64,000 nucleotides of DNA from positions 16,166,396 to 16,230,395 of the forward strand of contig OX393549.1 of the NCBI GenBank assembly GCA_947650365.1. Reading direction: 5' to 3'. This document shows positions 27,108-39,428 of the stretch, in pieces. The notes below the pieces were generated by a model. The model saw nothing but the letters and a program-made list of their open reading frames with translations, did not search any database and had not been told where the DNA came from. Both the position numbers and the translations under genes were made by a program. Each line of letters opens with the position of its first letter. The stretch's first letter is position 1. The stretch is from Chamaelirium japonicum (lineage: Eukaryota > Streptophyta > Magnoliopsida > Liliales > Melanthiaceae).

Positions 27108-29031
27108 CCACGAGATGAAGCTGGCCCTTCTTCCAAATAGCAATCAAAGGAGATTCCACCGATCGAGCCCCCACCAATCGAATGGGAAGCCTCACCTTCA
27201 ATTGAAGAAACCATCCCTATCAATATCGGCAGTGGAAATCTCTCTCGACAAACATTCATCGGTACCGGTCTCAGCGACGCAGAAGTGTGAGACATGGTAT
27301 CCTTCCTTCAGTCCAACATCGACGTCTTCGCATGGTGCTTCGACGATATGCCTGGGATCAATCCAGATGATGCTTGCCATCGCCTAGCAATCAAGGAAGA
27401 AGTGAAGCCTGTCAAACAAAAGCCACGCACAATCCGACCAGAACTATAAGTTGCAGTTCAAGAAGAGATCAGTAAGCTACTCACGGTAGGCTTCATTCGT
27501 GAAGTAGAGTATCCTACTTGGATCTCCAATATAGTTGCTGTCCCAAAGAAGAACGGGAAGGTCAGAGTGTGCATCGACTTCACCAATCTCAACAAGGCTT
27601 GCCCCAAAGATCCATTTCTCATGCCAAGGATAGATAGACTCGTCGATGCCACTGCTGGCCACGAGTTATTATCTTTCATGGATGGGTACTCTGGTTATAA
27701 TCAAATACCGCTTCACCCGGACGATCAAGAGAAAACGTGTTTCGTGACTAGCCGAGGTCTCTACTGCTACAATATAATGCCTTTCGGCCTCAAAAATGCC
27801 GGATCTACCTATCAACGACTGGTCACAAAGATGTTTGAAGATCAGATTGGGTGCAACGTTGAAGTCTACGTCGACGATCTCCTTACCAAAAGCTCCAGTC
27901 GGGGAAACCATCTATCCGATCTAACTGAAACTTTCCAAATCCTCCGAAAGTATCACATGAAGCTCAATCCAGCTAAGTGTGCATTCGGAGTACAATCGGG
28001 CAAATTCCTAGGTCACCTTGTGACCAGGAGGGGCATCGAAGCTAACCCAGATCAAATTCGAGCTATTCTGGATATGCCTTCACCTACAAATCGAAAGGAA
28101 GTTCAACGCCTCACGGGGAGGTTGGCAGCTCTTAACCGATTCATCTCAAAATCTTCTAACAAGTGTAAACTACTCTTCGATAAGCTACGAAAGGCGGATA
28201 CATCTGGGTGGAGTCTAATTTGCGAAGAAGCTTTCCAAGACATCAAGAAATATCTGGTGCAAGCCCCTATCTTGACTACTCCACTTCCAAAAGAAGACTT
28301 ATGGCTCTATCTCGCAGTCACCGATCAAGCAATCAGTGCGATCCTAGTCAGCCGAAAAGAAGGCATCGAGCATCCTGTCTACTACATCAGCCATACACTT
28401 CTCCCTGTTGAGACTCGTTATTCAAAGACAGAGAAGGTCATACTAGCCTTACTCACTACGTCACGTCATCTCCAACCCTACTTTGTCTCTCATCAGATCA
28501 CAGTCATTTCAGAACACCCACTCAAAGATATTGTTGACAAAGCTGGTCGAGCAGGTCGAATGACCAAATGGGTAATCGAAATGAGTGCTCTGGGGATACA
28601 ATTCGAACCCCGCACCTCGATCAAGGGGAAGGCAATTACTGACTTTTTAGCTGACTTTCCAGTCGAAGACCCCATAACTTGGGAAGAAGACATCGATATG
28701 CGCCTTGAAGATGAAACTGATCCTCCGTTCAGTCTTGCAACAAAAGCTGATCCAAGTCTTCAGGATATAGTCACAACTCTTCCATGGAAGCTCTATACTG
28801 ATGGAGCTTCAAGTACGATCGGTTCGGGAACTGGGATAGTCTTGATATCCCCCGAACTCGATCATCTTCAGAAGGCCACTCTCCTCGGATTCAATGCCAC
28901 CAACAACGAAGCTGAATACGAAGCACTCGTCTTCGGGCTCGAAATGGCTGAATCCTTGGGGGTAGATCAAATCATTATTTACAGTAACTCCCAGCTAATC
29001 ATAAGGCAAATCAATGGGGAGTACACAGCTC
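27108..29031 (+). pseudogene. Retrotransposon pol (RT, RNase H, second RNase H), broken
   Basis: Same reading frame as Gag-protease, interrupted by TGA (27,105), TAG (27,138), TGA (27,288) and TAA (27,447), then open from there to 29,042. Reverse transcriptase motifs are clear: VCIDFTNLNKACPKD, LSFMDGYSGYNQI, YNIMPFGLKNAGSTYQ and the catalytic YVDD (Tyr codon at 27,867). A gypsy-type RNase H follows (YLAVTDQAISAIL, ETRYSKTEKVILALL), degenerate as usual in Tat elements. The second RNase H begins with WKLYTDGAS (Asp codon at 28,800) and has NNEAEYEAL, but the third catalytic position reads YSNSQL, Asn (28,986-28,988) where Asp is expected. The domain is cut at about 29,031 and the terminal codons AGA-TTA-TAA are satellite. 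Integrase is absent. The element cannot be autonomous. Confidence 0.9.
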
Positions 29032-29737
29032 GTAGATTATAAAAGGAGTCCAAGAGGGTTCCACTCTAGTTGATAAAGTTTACTATATTATATAGGGGTA
29101 CATCTATGTGTCATAGGGGTAACATTAACACCTGCATGTGGCCAAAATATAAAGTCACATAGCTAGGTGATCCTTATTCATATAGAAGATTACGAGAGGA
29201 GTTGAAGTGGGGCCCACTCTAGTTGAGAAGGTCGACTACATTATAGGGGGTACATCTATATATCAAAAGGGTAACTTTAACACTAGCATTTTTTTTCCCA
29301 AAATATAAAGATTCCGATATTAGGAGGGGTCCTACTATTGTGGGATCCTTATTCATATAGTATATTATAAAAGAGTCGAAAAGGTTGCTACTCTATTTAA
29401 CAAGATTAATTACACTATAGGGAGTACATATGTATCAAAGGGGTTATTTTAATACCTGTATCTGTATGGCAAAAATATAAAGTGTCATATGGCTAGGAGA
29501 GGTCAAACTATTGTAAGATCATCATTTATGTATTAGATTATGAGAGAAGTCCAAGTGGGGGGCCACCCTAGTTGGCAAAGTCGACTATATTAAAAGGGGG
29601 TACATCTATATGTCAAGGGGTAACTTTAACACTCATATTTGTGTGTCAAAAATATAAAGAGTCTCACAGCTAAGATAGGTACCACTATTATGGGATCTTT
29701 ATTTATGTAGTAGATTACGAGAGAAGTCTAAGTGGGG

Positions 29738-32700
29738 ACCAGTCCAGTTTACAAAGCCGATTATATTATTAAGGGTACATCTATATATCAAAGGGGTGAC
29801 TTTAATACCCATATTTGTGGGGCAACAACATATAGAGCATTATATCTAGAAGGGATCCCACTATTGTGAAATCCTTATTCATATAGTAAATTACAAGTGG
29901 AGTCCAAGTGGGGCCTACTCTAGTTGGCAAAGTATTCTATATTATTAGGGGGTACATCTTTGTGTCAAAGTGGTAACTTTAACAATTACATCTGTATGGT
30001 CAAAATATAAAGTGTTCTATAGCTAGGAGGGGTAATACTATTATGGGATATTTATTAATGTATTAGATTACAAGATGAGTCAAAATGGGGCCCATTTTAG
30101 TTGAGAAGTTTGACTATATTACGACGGGGTACATCTATGTGTTAAAGGGATGACTTTGACACCCATATCTGTGTGACCAAAATATAAAGAGTCTCTAACT
30201 AAGAGAGGTCCCATTATTGTGAGATCCTTAATCATGTAGAAGATTACAAGAATAGTCCAAGTGGGTCCCACACCTGGCAACAATATCGACTATATTATAG
30301 GAGAGTACATCTATGTGTCAAAGAGGTAACTTTAGCGCCTGCATCTATGTGGCCAAAATTCAAATTATCTTATAGGTAGGAGGGGTCCTACTATTGTACG
30401 TGGGAGCATTATTTATATAGTAGATTACCAGAGGAGTCCAAGTAGGGCTCACTCCAATTGCCAATGTCGACTACATGAAGGCAGGGTATATCTATGTGTC
30501 AAAGAGTTGACTTAACACCCGTATATATATGGAAAAAATAAAAAAAGAGTCTCATAACTAGTTGGGTCACACTATAATGGTATCTTTATTATTGTAATAG
30601 ATTTTGAGAGGAGTCCAACTGGGGACCACGCTAGTTGACAACGTCGACTATATTATAGGGGATACATATATATATGTCAAAGAGTTAACTTTAACACCTG
30701 AATCTATTTAGCTAAAATATAAAGAGTAGTATAGATAGGAGGGTTCCTACTATTATGGGATCCCTATTTATATAGTATATTATGATAGGAGTCCAAGTGA
30801 GGCCCACTCCAATTGACAATGTCAATTACATTATAGGGTTGCATATCTATATATCAAAGGGATAACTTTAACAACCGTATCAGTTGGCCAAAATATATAG
30901 AGACTATTATCTAGATGGGGTCCTATTATAGTGCGATCTTTATTTATATAATGGATTAGGAGTGGAAGCCAAGTAGGGCCCAATCCTGTTGACAAGATAG
31001 ACTATATTATATGGGATATATCTATGTGTTAAATTGGTGACTTGAACACCAGTATCTATATGGTCAAAAGGTAAAAAGTCTCATAGATAGGAGGGACCCT
31101 GCTATTTAGGGATCCTTATTTATGTAGTAGATTATGAAAGATGTCCATGTGGGTCTCATTCTAGTTGAAATGGTCAACTATATAATAGGGGGTACATTTT
31201 TGTGTCATAGGGGGTAACTTTAACAACCTCATCTATGTTGCTAAAATATAAAGATTCACATAGCTAGGTGGGGTGCCACTTTTATTGAAACTTTATTTAT
31301 ATATTATATTACTAGAGGAGTCCAAGCAGGGCCCACTACAGTTAAAAAGGTCGAATATATTATAGGGGTATATTTATGTGTCAAAGGTGTGACTTTAACA
31401 TGAATATCTGTGTTGCCAAAATTTTAAATATCCCATAGCTAGAAAGGGTGTCACTATTGTGGGATCCTTATTCATATAGTAGATTAAGAGAGGATCCAAG
31501 TGGGGTCCACTCTATTTAACAAGGTCTACTGCATTATAGGGGGGTACATTAATGTGTCAAATAGGTAACTTGAACACCCGTATCTGTGTAGCTAAAATAT
31601 ATACTGTCCATTCAGAAAGGAGTCCTACTATTATCGGATCCCTATTCATGATGTAGATTATAAAAGGATCCAGAATAGGGCCCACTTTAATTGACAAAGT
31701 CGACTATATAAAAGGGAGGTACATCTATGTATCAAAGGGGTGGCTTTTAACACTCATATGTATGGTAAAAATATAAAGATTCCTATAACTAGGAGGAGTC
31801 TCACTATAGTGGGATCTTTATTTATATGGTAGATTATGAGATGAGTCCATATGGGATCCACTCTAGTTGACAAGGTTGACTACATTATAGGGCGTGCATC
31901 TTTACGTCAAAGGGTGTGATATTAATACCCGCATCTATATGGCCAAAATATAAAGAGTTATATAGTTAAGAGGATCCATGTTATTGTGGGATCCTTATTC
32001 TAATAATAGAATAGAAGAGGAGTCCAAGTGGGGCATACTCTAGTTAGCAAAGTCAACAACATTAAATTGGGTACATCTTTATCTCAAAGGGGTAACTTTA
32101 ACACTTACATCTATGTGGCTAAAATATTAAGTCACAAAGCTCAGAGTGGTCCTACTATTGTGAGATTCTTATTTATACAGTAGATTACGATAGGAGTCCA
32201 ATTAGAGCCCATGTAAGTTAACAAGGTCAACTATATTATATGGGGGTATATCTATGTGTCAAATGGTAACTTTAACACTCGCATCTGTATGACCAAAATA
32301 TAAAAATTCACAAAACTAGGAAGGTTCCTACTATTTTGGGATCGTGATTCATGTTCTAGATTATAAAAGGACTCCAAGTGGTGCCAACTCTAGTTGAAGG
32401 TCGACAACGTTAAAGGAGGGTACATCTATATGTCAAAGGGGTGACTTTAGCATCCGTATCTGCGCAGCAGAAATATAAAGAGTCTCAAAGCTTGGTAGGA
32501 TTCTACTATTTTTGGACCTTTATTTATATAGTCGATTACGAAAGGAGTCCATGTGTGGTACACTCCAGTTGATAAGGATAACTAAATTAAAGAGGGGTAT
32601 GTCTATGTGTCAAAGGGGTGACTTTAACACCTACATGTGTGTCCCAAAAATATAAAGAGTTATATATCTTGGATGGATCCCACTATTGTAAAACCTTTAT

Positions 32701-34330
32701 CTATGTAGTTGATTACAGGAGTCTAAGTGGGGCCTACTCTAGTTTAAAAGTTTGACTATATTTTAGGGAGTATGTTTATATCCAAAAGGTTGACTTTAAC
32801 ACACATATTTATGTAGCAAAAATAAAAAGAGTCTCATAGCTTGAAATAGTCCCACTATTATAGGATCCTTATTCATGTAGATGATTACGAGAGTAATCAA
32901 GTGGGGCCTATTCTAGTTGACAAAGGGGGTATATTTAACATCCACATCTGTGTGACCAAAATATAAAGAGTTCTATAACTGGGAGGATTCCTATTATTAT
33001 GGGATCCTTAATTATGTAGTAGATTACGAGAGGAGTCTAAGTTGGACCCATTACTATTAACAAGGTCAATAATATTATAGGGGAGTACATTTATGTGTCA
33101 AAGGGGTCCCAATAAAATAGGAACTTTATTTTTATAGTAGATTACGAGAGGAATCTATATGGGGTCCACTCTAGTTGACAAGGTCGACTATACTATAGGG
33201 AATACATCTATATATATAAGGGCTGACTTTAACACCAAAATCTGTATGGCCAAAATATAAAGTATCGTATAACCCCGAGGGGTCGCATTATTATAGGATC
33301 CTTATTCATATAGTAGATTACAAGAGTAGTACAAGTGGGGCACTCTTGTTGAGAAGGTTGACTATAGTATAAAAGGGTATATCTTTGTGTCAAAGTGGTG
33401 ACTTTAGCACCCGTATCAATATGGGCAAAATAGCTTAGATTGGCCCCTCTATTGTAGGATCCTTACTCATGTAGGGTCAAAGTAGGTCCATTATATTTGA
33501 CAAGGTTAACTATATAATAAGGGGTATATTTATGTATCAAATGGGTGCTTTTTAACTCCCGTATCTATATTGCCAAAATATAAAGAGTCACATAGGTAGA
33601 AGGGATCCACTATTGTTAGATCCTTATTTATATAGTAGATTATGAAAGGAGTCCAAGTGGGTCCCATTCTACTTGATAAGGTTTACTATATTATAGGGGG
33701 GGTATATTTATATGTCTAGGGGTAACATTAACACCTGTATATGGCCAAAATATAAAAGTCCCATAGCTAGGTGGGGTCCCACTATTATGGGATCCTTATT
33801 CATATAGTAGATTACGAAAGGAGTCTAAGTGGGGCCCACTCCAGTTGAGAAGGTTGACTACATTATAAGGGGTACATCTATGTATCAAAAAGGTGACTTT
33901 AACACTAGCATCTTTTTGGCCAAAATATAAAGTTTCCGATAGTTAGGAGGGGTCCAACTATTGTGGGATCCTTATTCATATAATATATTATGAGAGAGAC
34001 CAAGAGATGGCCACTCTATTTAACTAGATCAACAACAGTATAGGGTGTACGTATCTGTATAGTAAAAGTATAAAATATCATAAGGCTAGGAGGAGTGCCA
34101 CTATTGTAAGATGATCATTTATGTAGTAGATTATGAAAGGAGTCCAAGTGGGGGCCACTCTAGTTGGCAAAGTCAACTATATTAAAGTAGGGTACATCTA
34201 TATATCAAAGGGGTGATTTTAACACTCATATCAGTGTGTCAAAAATATAAAGAAGCCTATAGCTAAGAAGGGTACCACTATTATAGGATGTTTATTTCTG
34301 TAGTCGATTACGAGAGAAGTCTAAGTAGGG
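29738..34330. repeat. Family B higher-order repeat, copy 1
   Basis: Defined here from one accagtccagtttac monomer to the next (phase arbitrary), 4.59 kb. It carries the successive variant monomers caaagtattctatattatta, gagaagtttgactatattac, ttgccaatgtcgactacatg, the TA-bearing monomer (30,655), caatcctgttgac (30,981), gttaacaaggtc, and so on, in the same order as later copies. It seems to lack about two monomers found after the TA monomer in copy 2. Confidence 0.8.
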
Positions 34331-37300
34331 ACCAGTCCAGTTTACAATACCGATTATATTATTAGGGGTACATTTTTATATCAAAGGGGTGACTTTAACA
34401 CCCACATCTGTGTGGCAAAAACATATTGAGCATCATATCTAGAAATGGTCCCACTATTCTTGAATCCTTATTTATATAGTAAATTACAAATGATGTTCAA
34501 GTAGGGCCCACTCTAGTTAACAAAGTATTCTATATTATTAGGGGGTACATCTTTGTATTAAAGTGGTAACTTTAACAATCATATTTGTGTGGCCAAAATA
34601 TAAAGTGTTCTATAGCTAGGAGGGGTTATACTATTATGGGATATTTATTAATGTATTAGATTACGAGATGAGTCAAAGTGGGGCCTATTTAAGTTGAGAA
34701 GTTTGACTATATTACAATAGGGTACATCTATGTGTTAAAGGGATGGCTTTGACACCCATATCTTTGTGACCAAAATAAAAAGAGTTATATAACTAGGAGC
34801 GGTCCCACTATTGTGAGATTATTAATCATGTAGTAGATTATAAGAGAAGTCCAACTGGGTTCCACTCCTATCAACAATATAGACAATACTATAGGGGAGT
34901 ACATCTATGTGTCAAAGGGGTAACTTTAGTGCCCGTATTTGTATGGCCAAAATATAACTTATCCTATAGCTATGAGGGGTCCTACTATTGTGGGAGCCTT
35001 ATTTATGTAGTAGATTACAAGAGGAGTCCATATGGGGCTCACTCTAATTGCCAATGTTGACTAAATGAAGGTGGGGTATATCTATGTATCAAAGAGGTGA
35101 CCTACCACACGTATATGTATGGAAAAAATATAAAAGAGTCTCATAACTAGTTGGGTCCAACTATAGTGGGATCTTTATTATCGTAGTAAAATTTGAGAGA
35201 AGTCCCATTGGAGACCATGCTAGTTGACAAGGTCGACTACATTATAGGGGGTACATATATGTATGTCAAAGGGTTGACTTTAACACATGATCTGTTTAAC
35301 TAAAATATAAAGAGTAGAATAGGATCCCTATTCATATATTAATTATGATAGGGGTCCAAGTGGGGCCTACTCCAATTGATAAGGTCGACTATATTAAAGG
35401 GGGGTATATCTTTGTGTCAAAAGGGTGACTTTAACATCCCATATCTATGCGTCTAAAATATAAAGAGTCCCATAGCTTGGAAGGGGTTTTACTATTGTGG
35501 GATATTTTTTCATAAAACAGATTACGATTGGAGTCCAAGTGGGAATTACTATAATTGACAAGATCGACTATATTATAAGGGTACATCTATAATTCAAAGG
35601 GATAACTTTAATACTTATATCTGTTTTGCCAAAACTTTAAAAGTCATATAGTTAGGAGAGGCCCTTTATTGTAGGATGCATATTTATTTAGTATATTACG
35701 AAGTGAGTCCAGTTGATGCCTACTCTAATTGACAATGTCAACTATATTATAAGGATGCACATCTATATGTCAAAGGGATAACTTTAACCACCATATCAGT
35801 TTGACCAAAATATAAAGAGACTAATATCTAGATGGGGTCCTACTATAGTAGGATCTTTATTTTTATAGTGGATTAGGAGTGAAGTCTAAGTGGGGCCCAA
35901 TCCTGTTGACAAGGTTGAATATATTATAAGGGGGATATCTATGTGTCAAATTGGTGACTTTAACGCCAGTATCTATATGGTTAAAAGAATAAAAGTCTCA
36001 TAGATAGGAAGGGCCCCACTATTTAGGGATCTTTATTCATGTAGTAGATTACCAAAGAAGTCCATGTGTGTCTCACTCTAGTTGACATGGTCGACTACAT
36101 TATATGGGGTACATCTATGTGTCAAAGGGGGTTGCCGAAATATAAAGATTCCCATAGCTAGGTGGGGAGCCACTTTTATGGAAATTCTATTTATATATTA
36201 GATTACGTGAGGAGTCCAAGCAGGGCCCACTTTAGTTAAAAAGGTCGAATATATTATAGGGGGGTACATTTATATATCAAAGGTTTACTTTAACACGAAT
36301 ATCAGTGTTGCCAAAATATTAAATATCCCTTAGCTACAAAAGGGTGTCACTATTGTGGGGTCTATTCTAGTTAACAAGGTCCAAGTGGGGTCTACTCTAG
36401 TTAACAAGGTCCACTGCATTATAGGGGGGTATATTAATGTGTCAAAGAGGTAACTTGAACATCAGTATCTGTGTGGCCAAAATATAAACTGTCTGACAGA
36501 AAAGAGTCCTACTATTATTGGATCCCTATCCATATAGTAGATTACGGAGGTGTCAGAATAGGACCCACTCTAATTGACAAGGTCAACTATATAAAAGGAG
36601 GGTACATCTATATCAAAGGGGTGCTTTAACACCAATATGTCTATGTGTCAAATTGGTGACTTTAACACCTATATGTGTGGCAAAAATATAAAGAGTTATA
36701 TATCTTGGATAGATCCTACTATTGTTAAACCTTTATCTATGTATTTGATTATGAGAGGAGTCTGAGTGGGGCCTACTCTAGTTTAAATGGCCGACTATAT
36801 TTTAGGGAGTATATTTATATCCAAAGGGTTGAATTTAACACACATATTTATATGGCAAAAATATAAAGAGTCTCATAGCTAGAAAGGGTCCTATAATTAT
36901 GGGATTTTTATTCATGTAGTTGATTACGAGAGGAGTCCAAGTGGGGCCATTCTAGTTATCAAAGGGGGTATAAATCCGTATCAAAGGGATAACTTTAAAA
37001 CCCAAATCAGTATGGCCAAAATTTAAAGTGTGTCATATCAACAACGGGTCCCACTAATTTTGAAGTCTTAATAATATAGTAGATTACAAGAGGAGTCAAA
37101 GTGTGGCCTACTCTAGTTGACAAGGTCGATTATATTATAAAGGGGTATATTTATATATCAAAGGTGTGTTATTAACACCCATATCTGTGTGACCAAAATA
37201 TAAAGAGTTCTAAAACTAGGAGGGTTCCTATTATTATAGGATCCTTAATCATAAAATAGATTACGAGAAGGGTCTAAGTAGGGCCCATTCCTATTGACAA

Positions 37301-38445
37301 GGTCAACAATATTATAGGGGAGTATATTTATGTATCAAAGGGGTCTCAATATAATAGGATCTTTATTTTTATAGTAGATTATAAGAGGAATCCATATGGG
37401 GTCTATTCTAGTTGACAAGGTCAACTACACTATAGGGGATACATCTATATATAAAAAGCTGACTTTAATACTCAAATCTATATGGCCAAAATATAAAGTA
37501 CTGTATAACTTAGAGGGGTCGCACTATTGTAGGATCCTTATTCATATAGTAAATTATAAGAGGTGTCCAAGTGGTGCACTCCTGTTGATAAGGTCGACTA
37601 TAGTATAAAAGGGTACATCTTTGTATCAAAGAAGTGACTTTAGCACCCGTATCAATATGGCCAAAATAGCTAAGAGGGGCCCCACTATTGTAGGTTCCTT
37701 ATTCATGTACTAGATTACGAGAGGGTCAAAGTGGGTCCATTATATTTGACATGGTCAACTATATTATAGGGGGTACATTTATGTGCCAAACGGGTGTTTT
37801 TAACTCCCGTATCTATATTGCAAAATATAGAGAGTCACATAGGTAGATGGGGTCCACTATTATGGGATCCTTATTTATATAGTAGATTATGAAAGGAGTC
37901 TAAGAGGATTCCAAGTGGGTCTCACTCCAGTTGAAAAGATCAACTACATTATAAGGGGTACATCTATGTATCAAAAGGGTACCTTTGACACTAGCATCTT
38001 TTTGGCCAAAATATAAAGATTCTAATAGTTAGAAGGGGTCCTACTATTGTGAGATCCTTATTCATATAATATATTATGAGAGTCTAATAGGTGGTCACTC
38101 TATTTAACTAGATCAACTACAGTATACGGAGTACATCAATGAATCAAAGGGGTTATTTTAATACTCGTATATGTATGGCAAAAATACAAAGTGTCATATG
38201 GCTAGAAGTGGTCGGACTATTGTAAGATCACCATTTATGTAGTAGATTATGAGAGGAATCCATATGGGGGCCACACTAGTTGGCAAAGTCGACTATATTA
38301 AAGGGGGTACATCTATATATCAAAGGGGTGACTTTAACACTCAAATCTGTGTGTAAAAAATATAAAAAGTCCCATAACTAAGATGGGTACCACTATTGTG
38401 AGATCTTTATTTCTATAGTAGTTTATGAGAGGAGTTTAAGTGGGA
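34331..38445. repeat. Family B higher-order repeat, copy 2 (short variant)
   Basis: 4.12 kb between accagtcc markers. It has a fused monomer at about 36,640 where about 0.8 kb present in copy 1 (31,760-32,596) is missing. Confidence 0.8.
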
Positions 38446-39365
38446 ACCAGTCAAGTTTACAAGGCTGATTATATTATTGGGGTATATTTATATACCAAAG
38501 GGGTGACTTTAACACCCATATCTGTGTGGCAAAAACATATAGAGCATCATTGCTAGAAGGGGTCCCACTATTGTGGAATCCTTATTCATATAGTAAATTA
38601 CAAGTGGAGTCCGAGTAGGGCCCACTTTAGTTGACAAAGTTTTCTATATTATTAGGGGGTACATCTTTGTGTCAAAATATTAACTTTAATAATCGCATCT
38701 GTGTTACGAAAATATAAAGTATTCTATAGCTAGGAAGGTTCATACTATTATGAGGTAATTATTAATATATTACATTATGAAATGAGTCAAAGTAGGGCTC
38801 ATTCTAGTTGAGAAGTTTGACTATATTACGAGGGGGTACAACTATGTATTAAGGGGATGACTTAAACACCCATATCTGTGTGACCAAAATATAAAGAGTC
38901 AAATAACTAGGAGGGGTTTCACTATTGTGAGATCATTAATCATGTAGTAGATTACAAGAGGAGTCCAAGTTGGTCCTACTCTTGTCGATAATGTTGACTA
39001 TATTATAGGTGAGTATATTTATATGTCAAAGAGGTAACTTTAGTGCTCGCATCCGTATAGCCAAAATTCAAATTATCCCATAGAAAGGAGGGGTTCTACT
39101 ATTATGGGAGCGTTATTTATGTAGTAGATTATAAGAGGAGTCAAAGTGGGGCTCACTCCAATTGCCAAGGTTGACTACATGAAGGTGGGATATATCTATG
39201 TGTCAAAGAGGCGACTTAATACCCGTATATCTATGAAAAAAAATATAAAAGAGTCTCAAAACTAGTTGGGTCCAACTATAGTGGGATCTTTATTATTGTA
39301 GTAGATTTTGAAAGGTGTCCCACTGGGGACCGCGCTAGTTGACAAGTTTGACTACATTATAGGGG

Positions 39366-39428
<63 letters not shown>

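Larger units (their letters stand above)
23740..29031 (+). mobile_element. Ty3/gypsy Tat-lineage retrotransposon, 3' truncated
   Basis: Order seen: 5' LTR, primer-binding site, gag, protease, reverse transcriptase, RNase H, and a second RNase H domain that stops abruptly at the satellite. Two consecutive RNase H domains (a degenerate gypsy one plus an additional archaeal-type one) are the mark of the plant Tat lineage. Integrase, polypurine tract and 3' LTR are missing. The left flank is satellite A and the right flank is satellite B, both at the agattat position of the unit. Confidence 0.9.

Noticed and set aside
24458..27295. Minus-strand and alternate-frame open frames over gag-pro
   Set aside because: Shadows of the Gag-Pol frame; no domain recognisable.
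29029..29042. Natural C-terminus of Pol at the TAA near 29,040
   Set aside because: The last codons are satellite sequence; the second RNase H domain is cut mid-fold and integrase is missing.
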